A stretch of DNA of 64,000 nucleotides from Corynebacterium sp. HMSC074A01 (GTDB lineage Bacteria > Actinomycetota > Actinomycetes > Mycobacteriales > Mycobacteriaceae): NCBI RefSeq assembly GCF_001831515.1, contig NZ_KV825618.1, positions 70,272 to 134,271 on the forward strand, in the 5' to 3' direction. Below the pieces are notes generated by a model, which was not told where the DNA came from, made no database searches, and saw nothing but the letters and a program-made list of their open reading frames with translations. The stretch's first letter is position 1. Every line of letters begins with the position of its first letter. The position numbers were made by a program, and so were the translations under genes. Positions 48,772 through 60,481 of this stretch are shown here, one piece after another.

Positions 48772-49703
48772 GCGCGCCTCCGGGTCCGCGGGTCGATCGC
48801 GGCGTAGCTTACATCCACCACCAGGTTCACCAGAAGGGTGAACGCGACGATGCACATCATGACGGATTGGACTTGGGTGAGGTCGCGGTTGCCGACGGCG
48901 TCGAGAAGCATGCTCCCGAGCCCAGGAATCGCAAACACCCGCTCGATGACGACCGCCCCCACGATCAGCGCCGACAGCTGCACGCCGGTCACGGTGAGCA
49001 CGGGCAGCGCGGCGTTGCGCAGCGCGTGGCACGCCAATGCAGTCCTTATTGACGCTCCGCTCGCCCTCGCCGTACGCACATAGTCTTTCTCCAACTCCTC
49101 GGCAATCGCGGCGCGCACGTAGCGGGTCAGGATCGACGCCTGCACCAGCGTGAGCGCGACCACCGGTAGTACGGCGTGCGCGGGCGTGCCCCAACCGTTG
49201 GCCGGCAGCCACCCGAGCCGCACCGAAAACAGCGCGACGGCGAGGATGCCCACCAGAAAGGAGGGCACGACGATTCCGATTTGGGTCAGCCCGTCGACGA
49301 TCGCGGCGTCGGCGGTTCCGCGGCGGCGCGCCAAGTACACGCCCAGCGGGACCGCGATGCACACCGAGACGGCCATCGCGCTAAGCGTGAGCACAAGCGA
49401 GACGCCCGCGCGCTCTGCGAGCTGGGGCCCGAGCGGGGTGCCGCTGGCCATGGAGATCCCGAAGTCGCCGGTGAGCATCCCGGTGACCCAGCTGAAGTAT
49501 TGGGTGACAAGCGGGCGGTCGGTGCCGAGCTGGCGAGCGAGCTCGGCGACGTCCTCCTCGGTTGCGGCAACGCCGAGCGCGACGCGCGCCGGGTCGCCGG
49601 GTACTGCGCGCAGGAGCAGGAAGATGATGAGGCTGGCGGCGGCGAGCAGGAGCGCAAACCGGGCAAGGGCGCGGCCGGCGCGGGCGGCAAATGTGGTTGG
49701 CAT
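48768..49703 (-). CDS. ABC importer permease, DppB type
   Basis: 311-aa permease with an N-terminal helix, the periplasmic-facing loop (LGVAATEEDVAELARQLGTDRPLVTQYF) and the EAA-type loop TARASGASIRTALACHALRNAALPV. ATG 49703 lies 2 bp after the binding-protein stop. Forms the channel with the DppC-type partner. Confidence 0.93.
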   Translation of the reverse strand: MPTTFAARAGRALARFALLLAAASLIIFLLLRAVPGDPARVALGVAATEEDVAELARQLGTDRPLVTQYFSWVTGMLTGDFGISMASGTPLGPQLAERAGVSLVLTLSAMAVSVCIAVPLGVYLARRRGTADAAIVDGLTQIGIVVPSFLVGILAVALFSVRLGWLPANGWGTPAHAVLPVVALTLVQASILTRYVRAAIAEELEKDYVRTARASGASIRTALACHALRNAALPVLTVTGVQLSALIVGAVVIERVFAIPGLGSMLLDAVGNRDLTQVQSVMMCIVAFTLLVNLVVDVSYAAIDPRTRRRA

Positions 49704-49705
49704 GG

Positions 49706-51166
49706 TTATTTCTCCACCTTGCGTAGTTCGAGCGCGTCGGTGACCACGTTCGGGTTCAGCCCGCGCACGCCGGGGGCGTAGAGCACGACGTTGGGCGCGT
49801 TGGCGAGGGTGAGCGCGCCGGCGTCGGCCATGATGGTGTTCACGGCTGTTTCGCGGTCGCCGTCGGCAAGCGCGGCGCGCACGGCGGCGGAGTCGTAGCC
49901 GAGGTAGTAGTCGGGGTTGCCGAATAGCATGCCGAGGTCGCGCGGCTCGACGTGCGCGACGAGCGAGGCCTGGTAGTCGTGCCCGTTGAGCACGTCGTTC
50001 AGCCACACCGCCGGGAATTCGACGGTTTCGAGCCGGACGCGGAAGCCGACGTCGGCAAGCTGCGAGTAGATCAGCTCGCTCGCCGTTTGCGCGTAGGCGA
50101 GGTTCGGCACGGTGATTGTGACCTCCGGGGTGCGGCCGGCGAGCAGCGCGCGGGCGCGGTCGGGGTCGAAGGGGTAGAAGTTCTCGCCGGTGTACCAGGG
50201 GTCGGTCGGCGGGACGGGTGCGCCGCCGGTGTCAGTGGCCAGCCCGTTGTAGACGACCGCGTTGATGGCGTCGCGGTCGATGGCGTAGGCGGCGGCGCGG
50301 CGGACATCCGGATCGTCGAAGGGGGCGCGGTTGTTGTTCATGGAGAACAACACCTCGCCGTTGGTGGTACCAATGTCGACGGTGATGTTTTCGGGCAGGG
50401 CGTCGAGAAGCTGTGGCGCCTGCATCGCCCAGACGACGTCCGCGTCGCCGGTGCGCAACGCGTTCACGGCGGCGGTGGAGTCGTCGAAGTAGCGGATCGC
50501 CGCGTCGCGTGCCACGGGCCCGCCCCAGTAGTCGGCGCGGGCGTGAAAGGCGATGGACTCGCCGACACGGAAGCTGGCCACGCGGTAGGGGCCGGTGCCG
50601 AGCGGGTCGGTGGCAAGCCGGTCGATGCTCGCCGGGGCCATCATCGCGCCGGTGAGCGTGCCCATGGACCACAGCCAATCCGGGTCCGGTGCGGCGAGCG
50701 TGACGACCAGCGTGTGCGAATCGAGCGCGTGCGCTTCCGCGACCGCGTCCATCTGCTTCTTCAGCCCGTTGGTCCAGTGGTTCTTGACGTAGTCGATGGA
50801 AAAGGCGGCCGTGCCGGCGGTGAACGGGGTGCCGTCGGAAAACGTGACGTCCTGGCGCAGGTGGAAGGTGTAAGTGGTGCCGTCGGCGCTTTCCTCCCAG
50901 CGTTCTGCCAGGAAAGGTTGCGGCGTGCCGGTGTCGTCGATGCGCACGAGCGTCTCGTAGACGTTGCCCATCATCGCCTGCGGCACCGCGGCACCGCCGG
51001 TGGAGGTAAAGTCCAGGCTCGCGGGCGCGGCCTGGGTCGCCACCACCACGGTGTCGCGCGGGGGCGCGCCGCCGTCGGTCGCGCACGCGCTCGCGCCGAA
51101 CAGTGCGCCGGAGGCGGCGAGCACCGTGCCCGCGATGCGTCGCCGAGTGTCCATGGATCTCGCCAT
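49706..51166 (-). CDS. ABC importer solute-binding protein, family 5
   Basis: 486 aa, extracytoplasmic. Signal sequence with a weak lipobox (ASAC near residue 28), so probably lipid-anchored. SBP_bac_5 features: TLVRIDDTGTPQPFLAERWE, VTFSDGTPFTA, DPLGTGPYRV and RRAAAYAIDRDAI. The family binds peptides, nickel or sometimes sugars and opines; the ligand cannot be read from sequence. ATG 51166 is eight bases after TACACT (51175-51180), consistent with a leaderless promoter lying inside the gap after the GntR gene. Confidence 0.92.
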   Translation of the reverse strand: MARSMDTRRRIAGTVLAASGALFGASACATDGGAPPRDTVVVATQAAPASLDFTSTGGAAVPQAMMGNVYETLVRIDDTGTPQPFLAERWEESADGTTYTFHLRQDVTFSDGTPFTAGTAAFSIDYVKNHWTNGLKKQMDAVAEAHALDSHTLVVTLAAPDPDWLWSMGTLTGAMMAPASIDRLATDPLGTGPYRVASFRVGESIAFHARADYWGGPVARDAAIRYFDDSTAAVNALRTGDADVVWAMQAPQLLDALPENITVDIGTTNGEVLFSMNNNRAPFDDPDVRRAAAYAIDRDAINAVVYNGLATDTGGAPVPPTDPWYTGENFYPFDPDRARALLAGRTPEVTITVPNLAYAQTASELIYSQLADVGFRVRLETVEFPAVWLNDVLNGHDYQASLVAHVEPRDLGMLFGNPDYYLGYDSAAVRAALADGDRETAVNTIMADAGALTLANAPNVVLYAPGVRGLNPNVVTDALELRKVEK

Positions 51167-51198
51167 GGCTGCACAGTGTAATTGGCGCTTAGCTGGGG

Positions 51199-51954
51199 TT
51201 ACGAATCGATTTCGAACCACAGGGGGGACGCGTGCCCCCGCACGTTGTGCAGCCCGATGGTCAGCGTGTCGGCGCGGTAGAGCTGCACCGCGAATTCGAC
51301 GGGCGCGCCCGCGTGGTCAAACACCGTCATCTGCACCTGAATGACCGGCGTACCTGCGGCGATGCGAAGCGCGTCGGCCTGCGCCGCGGTGGCGGCGCGG
51401 ACGTTGAGGCGACGCGACAGATTGTTGCAGTTGATGCCGCAGGTGCTCAGATGGCGGTGAATGGAATCCCGTGCCGGGTCGAGCGTGGCAAGCTCGTCGT
51501 CGAGGTCGGGATGGAAGTAGAGCGACTCGCACAGCAGCGGGACCCCGTCCGCGGTGCGGGTGCGGCGGATGTGCACCGCCTGCGTGTCGGCAGCAACGCG
51601 CAGTGCGCCAGCGGCGCTCGCCGGAAGCGGGACGCGGCCAAAGAAGTCGAGCACCTGGCCGGGGGCTTTGCCCATGTTGGTGATCCACGCGGTGTTCGAC
51701 AGGATTTCTTCGAAGGACTCGGTGCGCGTGTTCGACAGCACGAGGGAGCGTCGCCCTCGCCCGGCCGAGATCAGCCCTTCGGCGCGCAGCGTTGACAAGG
51801 CTTGGCGCACCGGGCCACGGGAGGTGTTGAATTGCGTGCACAGGTCTGCCTCCGAGGGCAGCGCTTCGCCGGCGGGGATGCGCCCGGCGAAGATCTCATC
51901 GCGCAGGTACGCCGCAATCTCTTCGTGCTGCTGCGGCGGCCGAAGTGGATGCAT
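51199..51954 (-). CDS. GntR-family regulator (HutC/UTRA type)
   Basis: 251 aa. Winged-helix domain at ~8-75 (LPSEADLCTQFNTSRGPVRQALSTLRAEGLI) and a C-terminal UTRA-like ligand domain (RRTRTADGVPLLCESLYFHPDL). It is just upstream of the importer operon and may control it in response to the imported solute. It also follows the monooxygenase gene by 10 bp, so it may be cotranscribed with brnQ and that gene. No palindromic operator was noticed in the 32-bp gap. Confidence 0.9.
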   Translation of the reverse strand: MHPLRPPQQHEEIAAYLRDEIFAGRIPAGEALPSEADLCTQFNTSRGPVRQALSTLRAEGLISAGRGRRSLVLSNTRTESFEEILSNTAWITNMGKAPGQVLDFFGRVPLPASAAGALRVAADTQAVHIRRTRTADGVPLLCESLYFHPDLDDELATLDPARDSIHRHLSTCGINCNNLSRRLNVRAATAAQADALRIAAGTPVIQVQMTVFDHAGAPVEFAVQLYRADTLTIGLHNVRGHASPLWFEIDS

Positions 51955-51964
51955 CGGGGCGCGC

Positions 51965-52951
51965 CTAGGCGTCCCAGTGCTTGGACAGGATGTCCATCGA
52001 CGCCAGGACCTCCTCGTGGCTGGGGGCCTGCAGCGAGATCATCAGCTCGTCGGCCCCGGCGTGTTTTTGGAACCACTCGAGATACTCGCGGACCTGCTCA
52101 GCGGTGCCCTTGGCGGTGTAGCGGAGCATATCGATGATCTGGCGGCCCTGGAAGGAGTCGACCACGGCGTCGAGCTGTTCCTCATTGAGTACCTGGCCCC
52201 GCCTGCCCAGCATGGCGCGCACGCGGTTGCGGTGCACCAGCGCGGTTTGGCGCTCTGCGTCTTCTTCCGTCTCCGCGGCGGTGACGTTAACGGCGGCGAC
52301 ACAGTAGGGCTCGGGGTAACGCTCGGAAGGCTCGTAGTTTTCGCGGTAGTAGGCGGTGGCCTGCTCCAAGTGCTGCGGGGCGAAGTGCGAGGCGAACGCG
52401 TAGGGCATGCCGAGCTTGGCCGCGAGCGAGGCACCGAACATCGACGAGCCGAGGATAATCAGCGGCACGTTGGTGTTAAAGCCGGGCACGGCGGTCACAC
52501 CGGGCAGCGGCGACTCGTTGGACAGCCACGCCTGCAATTCCACGACGTCCTGCGGGAAGTTCTCGGCGGCGCGCGGGTCGCGGCGCAACGCGCGGCCGAG
52601 CGTTTGCTGGTCAGTGCCGGGTGCGCGACCGAGGCCTAAGTCGATGCGGCCGGGGTAGAGCTCCTCGAGCATGCCGAACTGCTCGGCGATGACGTAGGGG
52701 GCGTGGTTGGGCAGCATCACGCCGCCGGAGCCGAGCCGGATCGTGTTGGTCTTCGCCCCGATGTGCGCGATGAGCACGGCCGGGGAGGAGGAGACAATCG
52801 AGCTCATGTTGTGGTGCTCGGAGTACCAGATACGCGAATACCCCAACGATTCCGCCTGTTGCGCGAACTCCACAGAACGTTGGAGCGCTTCGCTGACGGT
52901 TTCGTCGGGGTATCGGGTGCAAAAGTCAATGAGCGACAGCGGGGTATGCAT
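51965..52951 (-). CDS. LLM-class flavin-dependent oxidoreductase (luciferase-like)
   Basis: 328 aa, single-domain alkanal-monooxygenase-like fold using reduced FMN. Typical segments: SLGYSRIWYSEHHNM, LGSGGVMLPNHAPYVIAEQF and GRIDLGLGRAPGTDQQT. Substrate unknown; members oxidise aldehydes, sulfonates or nitriloacetate. Follows brnQ by 9 bp; the brnQ-luciferase pair is also known beside aecD in C. glutamicum (recalled). Confidence 0.9.
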   Translation of the reverse strand: MHTPLSLIDFCTRYPDETVSEALQRSVEFAQQAESLGYSRIWYSEHHNMSSIVSSSPAVLIAHIGAKTNTIRLGSGGVMLPNHAPYVIAEQFGMLEELYPGRIDLGLGRAPGTDQQTLGRALRRDPRAAENFPQDVVELQAWLSNESPLPGVTAVPGFNTNVPLIILGSSMFGASLAAKLGMPYAFASHFAPQHLEQATAYYRENYEPSERYPEPYCVAAVNVTAAETEEDAERQTALVHRNRVRAMLGRRGQVLNEEQLDAVVDSFQGRQIIDMLRYTAKGTAEQVREYLEWFQKHAGADELMISLQAPSHEEVLASMDILSKHWDA

Positions 52952-52960
52952 GCCCCCACA

Positions 52961-54346
52961 CTACGCGGTGACGACCTCGCCGTCGATCGTCTCGTGGGTG
53001 CCGATGGCCATCGGGGTCTTGGGGTTGGCCCAGTCGATGACGATGCCGATGATAAACGTTACGGCGACCGGGACGACCCAGCCCAGCCCGTCGGCCTGCA
53101 GCGGCAGCCAGGTGATTAGCGGGGACAGGGCGTCGGCAGCCCAGCCCAGACTGATGAAGGTCTCGATGGCGGAGTAGATCACGGCGACCCAGATCGGCAG
53201 GAAGAACGCCCAGGTAAAGCGGGTGCGCTTGGCAAAGGCGGGCTCGATCAGGGTGACGAAGATCAGCGCGATGGCCGGCGGGTACAGGAAGCCGATCACC
53301 GGCGCGGCAATCGACATGACGAACTCGAGACCCTGCGTCGCAATCACAGCGGAGGTGATGGTGAAGATGATGGCCCAGGTGGCGTAGGAACCAGGGAACT
53401 GGGAAGAGAAGTACTCCGCGGTCGCGGTGATCAGGCCGACGGCGGTGGTCAGGCAGGCGAGCAGCACGATCAGTGCGAAGATGATTTGGCCTGCGGTGCC
53501 CATGGTCAGGTTGGAGGCGTCGGCAAGCAGCGCGGCACCATTGTCGTACTGGCCCGGGTTCGGGATGACGCGGCCAATCGTGCCCAGGCCGAGGTAGATT
53601 GCGCCGAGCATGGCGCCTGCGCCGACGCCGGCCCAGATGGTGCCGCGGACGGTTTGCTTGCCCTCGCTAAAACCCTGGAACTGCAGGCTGGAGATCACCA
53701 CGATGGAAAACGCGAGCGCGGCGATCGAGTCCATGGTCAGGTAGCCCTCGAGCAGACCCGCGGTGAACGGGCCGTCGGCGTAGGCCTCGGCGGGGGTGGA
53801 AGGCTCTGCGGTCCACTGGAAGGCGGCCACGGTGATCATGATGATCAGCAGGATGACCAGGGCGGGCACGAGGAACTTGCCCAGCGTTTCCATAATCTGC
53901 GTGGGGTTCCACGCCAACGCGAGCGCCACGCCGAAGAAGACGACGTTAAACGCACCGGAGGCGGCCACGCCCTCCCAGCCGAACAGCGGGGTGATCGCGG
54001 TTTCCATCGAGACTGCGCCGGTACGCGGCAGCGCGTAGAAGGCACCAATGGAGAGGTACGCCAGCACGGGGAAGACCACGCCGAAGATGGAACCGGCGCG
54101 CTGCGCGAGGTCGCGGACGTTCGCGCCGGACAGCGCAATCGCGATCACGGCGAGCACCGGCAGCAGCGCGCCCGTGCCGAGGAAGCCTAGGATGGCGGGC
54201 CAGAAGTTGTCGCCGGCCTGCACCGCGAGCATCGGCGGGAAAATCAGGTTGCCCGCGCCGAAGAACATGGAGAACAGGGCGAGCGCCGTGATGACGATCG
54301 TCTTGGTGTGCCCGCCGCTGGCGGTGGGCGTTGCTGTGGAGCTCAT
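52961..54346 (-). CDS. brnQ: Branched-chain amino acid uptake carrier BrnQ
   Basis: Sodium-coupled importer of isoleucine, leucine and valine. 461 aa with about twelve membrane segments; FSMFFGAGNLIFPP near the N-terminus is the LIVCS signature. AAGGAGG precedes ATG 54346. In C. glutamicum brnQ follows aecD directly; here treS and a maltokinase gene lie between them. Confidence 0.94.
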   Translation of the reverse strand: MSSTATPTASGGHTKTIVITALALFSMFFGAGNLIFPPMLAVQAGDNFWPAILGFLGTGALLPVLAVIAIALSGANVRDLAQRAGSIFGVVFPVLAYLSIGAFYALPRTGAVSMETAITPLFGWEGVAASGAFNVVFFGVALALAWNPTQIMETLGKFLVPALVILLIIMITVAAFQWTAEPSTPAEAYADGPFTAGLLEGYLTMDSIAALAFSIVVISSLQFQGFSEGKQTVRGTIWAGVGAGAMLGAIYLGLGTIGRVIPNPGQYDNGAALLADASNLTMGTAGQIIFALIVLLACLTTAVGLITATAEYFSSQFPGSYATWAIIFTITSAVIATQGLEFVMSIAAPVIGFLYPPAIALIFVTLIEPAFAKRTRFTWAFFLPIWVAVIYSAIETFISLGWAADALSPLITWLPLQADGLGWVVPVAVTFIIGIVIDWANPKTPMAIGTHETIDGEVVTA

Positions 54347-54392
54347 TGGAACCTCCTTGTAAGTATCAGGTTGCTTTAGCGTACCCTGAAGA

Positions 54393-54407
54393 TTCCATTT
54401 TTTGGAA
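54393..54407. promoter_or_regulatory. Inverted repeat upstream of brnQ
   Basis: TTCCA-T5-TGGAA, 47-61 bp before the brnQ ATG, next to a possible minus-strand -10 TACGCT. It could be an operator of an amino-acid-responsive regulator; none is assigned. Confidence 0.35.
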
Positions 54408-54493
54408 ACGTATCCCGCCTAGTGGGAACGTTTTGAGCTTTCGCTTCTCGACGCCACGCTCCCCACCCCCACAAACCCCCAGCTCACACCCGA

Positions 54494-54520
54494 TCCGCGC
54501 GCACCGCACCCGCGCGCGGA
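54494..54520 (-). terminator. GC-rich hairpin after the maltokinase gene
   Basis: Stem TCCGCGCG / CGCGCGGA, 15 bp after the maltokinase stop on the minus strand. No T-run follows, so it is at best a T-less terminator of the kind proposed for actinobacteria. The rest of the 189-bp gap shows only the brnQ-side repeat. Confidence 0.45.
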
Positions 54521-54535
54521 CCGACTACCCCCGGT

Positions 54536-55624
54536 TTAGACCAGCTGCCTGATCGCGGTGAGTGGGATATCGACCCAGTCGGGCCGGTTGTTCGCCTCGT
54601 AGACCACCTCGTAGGCGGCCTTGTCCACGATGTAGGCGGCAAGGAGCGCATCGCGCGCCACGCCGTAGCCGTCGAGCAGCTCCGCGGTGCGCGCCTGTTC
54701 CCAGTCAGCGTCGAAGCCGCCGACCGCGCGCGCGTAGCCGAGCGAGCGGACCATGCCGGCAACGTCGCGCAGCCGGTGGTCGGGTCGGCGGCGCTGCGCG
54801 AGCGGGCGGGCGGGCTCGCCTTCGAAGTCGATGAGGTACCAGCGCTCGGGCGTTTTCAGCGTCTGGCCTAGGTGCAGGTCGCCGTGGACGCGCTGCACCG
54901 GCGTCACACTGGGAGCGTCAAGTGCGGCGTAGAGGTCGCGGATGCGCGGCGCGACATCCGCGAGGACAGGTGCGCGGCGCACGTAGTCCTCCAGATTCGC
55001 GGCCAGGCGCTGCGCAATCTCAGCGGCCTCGACGTGTTCGACACCGAACTCTTCGGTCAGCGCGTCGTGGACGGTGCGCATCGCCTCCCCGAGCGCGCGC
55101 GTCGCGTCAGCATCGAGCCCGCCGCCGGTGGCCAGGTCGAAGCCGTCGACGCCGCCGCGGACCAGCTCCTGCTGCATCGCCAGCGTCTGCTCGCCGCGGG
55201 TGACGTACGCGTTGACCGCGGCGACGTTGGGGCAGGAACCGATCCGGCTGAGCAACTCCACGTCCGGGTTGAGCCTGTCTTCGAGGCGGCGGAAGACCTT
55301 CACGATCGTGTCGCCGACCACCAGTGACGTGTTGGACTGCTCCGCGCCCAAAGCGGTGGCCGGGCCGGTGCGCAGCTCGCCGTGGACCTCGCCTAGCTGC
55401 GGCAGCGCCGCGAGGTAGGCGGTGGCGCCGGCGTCGGTGTGCAGCACGTCGGTGTCGAAATCGGCACCGCCGAGCAGCACTTGGTAGGTGTCGGTCACCC
55501 CGCCGTGCGTGACGTCGAGAAGCTGCCACTGCGCGCCTTCGACGGGGCAGGTGGCGGCGACGTCGATGGCGTCGACGGGTTCGGACTTCGCGCCGTAGAA
55601 GCGCTGCGAGGCAATATCAAACAT
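54536..55624 (-). CDS. mak: Maltokinase (maltose 1-phosphate forming)
   Basis: 362 aa. Kinase fold like aminoglycoside phosphotransferases: QRVHGDLHLGQTL is the catalytic loop and LIDFEGEPARPLAQRR the metal-binding segment. N-terminal cap domain with YQVLLGG. Phosphorylates maltose for the GlgE glucan route. It follows treS by 7 bp, so trehalose could pass to maltose then maltose 1-phosphate; glgE itself is not in this window. AGGAG precedes ATG 55624. Confidence 0.9.
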   Translation of the reverse strand: MFDIASQRFYGAKSEPVDAIDVAATCPVEGAQWQLLDVTHGGVTDTYQVLLGGADFDTDVLHTDAGATAYLAALPQLGEVHGELRTGPATALGAEQSNTSLVVGDTIVKVFRRLEDRLNPDVELLSRIGSCPNVAAVNAYVTRGEQTLAMQQELVRGGVDGFDLATGGGLDADATRALGEAMRTVHDALTEEFGVEHVEAAEIAQRLAANLEDYVRRAPVLADVAPRIRDLYAALDAPSVTPVQRVHGDLHLGQTLKTPERWYLIDFEGEPARPLAQRRRPDHRLRDVAGMVRSLGYARAVGGFDADWEQARTAELLDGYGVARDALLAAYIVDKAAYEVVYEANNRPDWVDIPLTAIRQLV

Positions 55625-55631
55625 GGTGCTC

Positions 55632-57350
<1,719 letters not shown>

Positions 57351-57356
57351 GTCCTC

Positions 57357-58478
57357 CTACAGTAGGCGAATCGCCTCAGCCATGCGGTCGACGGCCTCAG
57401 CCAGGATCTCCGGGCTGGTGGCAAAATTTAGCCGCGCCTTGTGCTCGCCGCCGGGCCCGAAGCTTACACCCTCGTTCATGGCCACCTTCGCGTGCGTGCG
57501 CAGCCACGTGGCCGGCTTGTCGGTGGTGAGTTTGGTGTTGCGGAAATCCAAAAACATCAGGTAGGTGGCCTGGGGCAGCTGGATGTCGATGCCCGGAATC
57601 TTCTCCGGCAGCACCTTAGCCAACCAATCGCGGTTTTTGCGCAGCTGGGCGATCTCCTCATCGAGGAAGTCGCGCCCGTCGCGGTAGCAGGCCTCGGCCG
57701 CGACGATGCCGAGCGTGCCCGTGCCGTCCTTCGCCACGCCGCTCAAACCCTGCCACGTCTTTACGTCCTCGTCGTTGGAGAAGATCAGCTGCGCGCATTT
57801 GAGCCCCGCCACGTTCCAGGCCTTGGATGCGGCGGTAATCGTGATGCACACGTCCGGGTTGTTCGCGGCCGCGCAGGTGTGGGCGCCGTCGAAGACGAGC
57901 GGGGCGTGGATCTCGTCAACGATCACGCGTGCGCCGTGACGGCGGGCGAGCGCGCAGATCTCGTCGAGGCGCTCGGCGTCGAACGTCCAGCCGCCGGGGT
58001 TATACGGGTTGGTCAAGATCAGCGAGCCCGCGCCGCGCGCAAACGCCGCCTCCAGCTCGTCCAAGTCGAGCCCCGGCACCGCGGCGACGTTGATGCGTTC
58101 GCGCCCGGCGGTCTCGGCCACCTCCAAGAACGGGTGGTAAGCCGGCACCGGCACGATCACCGGGCCCTGCGTGAAGTGCTGGATAGCCAAAAGCACGCCG
58201 CGTACCACGTCCGGGATGGCAAAGATGCGCGCCGGGTCCGGCCGCCAGCCGTAGCGCGCGTCGTAGAAGTCGGCCGTCAGCTCGGGCAGCTGCTGCGCCT
58301 GCGGCGCGGGCGTGTAGCCGAACATTTCGCGCTCGACGGCGTCAGCGATGACGGCGCGCACCGGCTCGGCGGTGGTGAAGTCGCTTTCCGCCACGAACAG
58401 CGGCAGCACATCGTCGTCGTACTGGGTCCATTTGCGGGTTCCGCGTGCGCGGAGCGTTGAAAGTTCAGGGAAATCCAT
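57357..58478 (-). CDS. aecD: MalY/PatB-type PLP enzyme, C-S beta-lyase
   Basis: 373-aa PLP-dependent enzyme of the MalY/PatB group of fold-type I. Lys219 in SKAWNVAG binds [11 protein letters not shown] and VDEIHAPL are family motifs. C. glutamicum AecD cleaves cystathionine and S-aminoethylcysteine; identity here is inferred from family and its nearness to brnQ. TAAGCT lies eight bases before the ATG. treS follows after 6 bp. Confidence 0.88.
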   Translation of the reverse strand: MDFPELSTLRARGTRKWTQYDDDVLPLFVAESDFTTAEPVRAVIADAVEREMFGYTPAPQAQQLPELTADFYDARYGWRPDPARIFAIPDVVRGVLLAIQHFTQGPVIVPVPAYHPFLEVAETAGRERINVAAVPGLDLDELEAAFARGAGSLILTNPYNPGGWTFDAERLDEICALARRHGARVIVDEIHAPLVFDGAHTCAAANNPDVCITITAASKAWNVAGLKCAQLIFSNDEDVKTWQGLSGVAKDGTGTLGIVAAEACYRDGRDFLDEEIAQLRKNRDWLAKVLPEKIPGIDIQLPQATYLMFLDFRNTKLTTDKPATWLRTHAKVAMNEGVSFGPGGEHKARLNFATSPEILAEAVDRMAEAIRLL

Positions 58479-58524
58479 AGGGCCCAAGCTTATCGACGCC
58501 CCGCTTTCCACCCCAGCGCTACAT

Positions 58525-60402
58525 TCACACCCGCGCGTCGTCCTCGTCTTCGTCGTCCGCGCCATCGAGCTGGAAACCGAAGGACTTCAGGCGTGCGCGG
58601 TCCGCAGCCGAAGAGGACGCGGTCAGCGCGAGCAGCTCTGAATAAATACCGCCCGAGACCGCGAGCTCGGCGGGCGAGCCGATCTCGTCGATGCGGCCGT
58701 GATCCAAGGTGATGATCGTGTCCACATCCGCGATCGTGGACAGGCGGTGGGCGATCATGATGGTGGTGCGGTCCTTCATCAGCTCGTCGAGGCCGGCCTG
58801 CACGGCGCGTTCCGCCTTCGTGTCCAGCGCGGAGGTCGCCTCGTCGAGGACCAAGATGGGCGCGTCTTTCAGCATGGCGCGGGCCACGGCCACGCGTTGG
58901 CGCTGCCCACCGGAAAGCCGCAGGCCGCGCTCGCCGATGACGGTGTCGTAGCCGTCCTTGAAACGCATGATGAAGTCGTGGGCGCTGGCGCGCTTGGCCA
59001 CGTCAATGACCTCCTCGCGGGTGGCGGTCGGCTTGCCATAGGCGATGTTCTCGTGCACGGTGCCGGAAAACAGGGCGGGTTCCTGGAAGACGACGCCGGT
59101 CGAGGCGCGCAGCTCTTCTACGCTTAAGTCTTCGAGGTTGCGGCCGCAGATGGTGAGCGTGCCGTCGACAAGCGGATAGAGCCCCAAGAGCAGATTGACG
59201 ATGGTGGACTTGCCGCCCCCGGACTCGCCAACGAGCGCGATTTTTTCGCCCTCGCGCGCCGAGAAGGTGAGGCCAGAAAGGACCGGCTCGCCGGGGGTGT
59301 AGGCAAAGGAGACGTCGTCGAAGGCGAGGACCGGCTCGTTGACGGGCAGGGGGTGATGCTGCGTGTCGCGAAGCGCGGGCACGTCGGTGGATTCGGTGGC
59401 GGCGACGAGCTGGGCGTTGGCGGTCGGCTCGTGTTCTTCGTCCATGACCTTGAAGTAGTCGCGCGAGCCGGCGATGGCGCGCTGCGCGGCATCCACGATC
59501 CAGCTCATCATCTGCGCCGGCTGGCGGGCCATGGTGACCATCTGGATGAGCATGACCATCTCGCCGATTGTGAAGTGGCCGTGCAGCGTGCGCAGGAACA
59601 GGATGAGGTAAATGCCTAAAAAGATCGCGGTCATGGCAACCCCGCGCACTGTGTCCATGCTGTGCCACCAGCGCGACTGCGGGCGTGTCAGCGCGACCGT
59701 CTCCTGGTAGTGGTGGCCGAACTTATTTAGCTCACGCACCTCGGCGACGAAAGATTTGGTCACCTTGACCTGGCCGACTACCTCGGCGAAACGGCCGTTG
59801 GCCTCGTCCACGTTCGCGTTTTTGTCCTGCTCGTAGCGCTGCCACCGCTTCGAGGTCAGCGCGGTCAGCCACATGTAGAGCGGGAAGAGCAGCGCGAGCA
59901 GTATTGTCAGCGGCCAGTAATAGTAGGCCGTGATCGCGAGAATTGCCGCGACTTGCAGCAGCATCGGCAGGAAATTGTTGGCGAAGGACTGGATGAACTG
60001 CGTGACGTTCGCGATCGAGCGGTCCAGCCGCGCGATGATCGTGCCGGTGATCTGCGTATCGAAGTAGCGCTGCGGCAGCGACAACAGCTTGGCAAAGTAG
60101 CGCGTGGACAGGATCTGCCGGATCCGCGCCACCATCACATCACCCAGGTAGCCGGACACGTTGCGCAACAGCGCTGCGGCGGATTCTGCGGCAAAGAGCG
60201 CCAGCGCCAGCCAGATCACAGTGCGGGTGGGCGCGGGGCCTTCCGGGGAGCCGACGTAGTCGACGATGGTGTCGGTGGCCTCCCGAATGAGGAAAGGCGA
60301 GACCAGCCCCAGCGCCGCAACGCCGGAGGAGATGAGGACCACGGCCAAGTAGTACGGCCACAGCGCGGAGGCGCTGCGGAGCACACGCAACAAAGACTGC
60401 AT
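58525..60402 (-). CDS. ABC transporter, fused membrane and ATPase domains (exporter type)
   Basis: 625 aa. Six-helix type I exporter membrane domain (~1-310) followed by one ABC cassette: Walker [10 protein letters not shown], signature LSGGQRQR, Walker B LVLDEATS, and HRLSTIAD. Functions as a homodimer or heterodimer; no second half-transporter is adjacent. Substrate (drug, lipid or peptide) unknown. An acidic C-terminal tail ([13 protein letters not shown]) is unusual. TACCCT nine bases before ATG 60402 suggests a very short leader. Divergent from the lipoprotein gene across 79 bp. Confidence 0.93.
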   Translation of the reverse strand: MQSLLRVLRSASALWPYYLAVVLISSGVAALGLVSPFLIREATDTIVDYVGSPEGPAPTRTVIWLALALFAAESAAALLRNVSGYLGDVMVARIRQILSTRYFAKLLSLPQRYFDTQITGTIIARLDRSIANVTQFIQSFANNFLPMLLQVAAILAITAYYYWPLTILLALLFPLYMWLTALTSKRWQRYEQDKNANVDEANGRFAEVVGQVKVTKSFVAEVRELNKFGHHYQETVALTRPQSRWWHSMDTVRGVAMTAIFLGIYLILFLRTLHGHFTIGEMVMLIQMVTMARQPAQMMSWIVDAAQRAIAGSRDYFKVMDEEHEPTANAQLVAATESTDVPALRDTQHHPLPVNEPVLAFDDVSFAYTPGEPVLSGLTFSAREGEKIALVGESGGGKSTIVNLLLGLYPLVDGTLTICGRNLEDLSVEELRASTGVVFQEPALFSGTVHENIAYGKPTATREEVIDVAKRASAHDFIMRFKDGYDTVIGERGLRLSGGQRQRVAVARAMLKDAPILVLDEATSALDTKAERAVQAGLDELMKDRTTIMIAHRLSTIADVDTIITLDHGRIDEIGSPAELAVSGGIYSELLALTASSSAADRARLKSFGFQLDGADDEDEDDARV

Positions 60403-60481
60403 AGTTTGGCTAGGGTACCCGCGCTGTACAGTAGGGAAGAATCGAAACGTCCACTGCTACAACGAGTTAAAAGAGGCGTGT

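Noticed and set aside
48772..49362. Upstream part of the open frame containing the DppC gene
   Set aside because: Arg-rich shadow of the DppB gene; the MTRTN start at 48771 overlaps DppB by 4 nt as in a tight operon.
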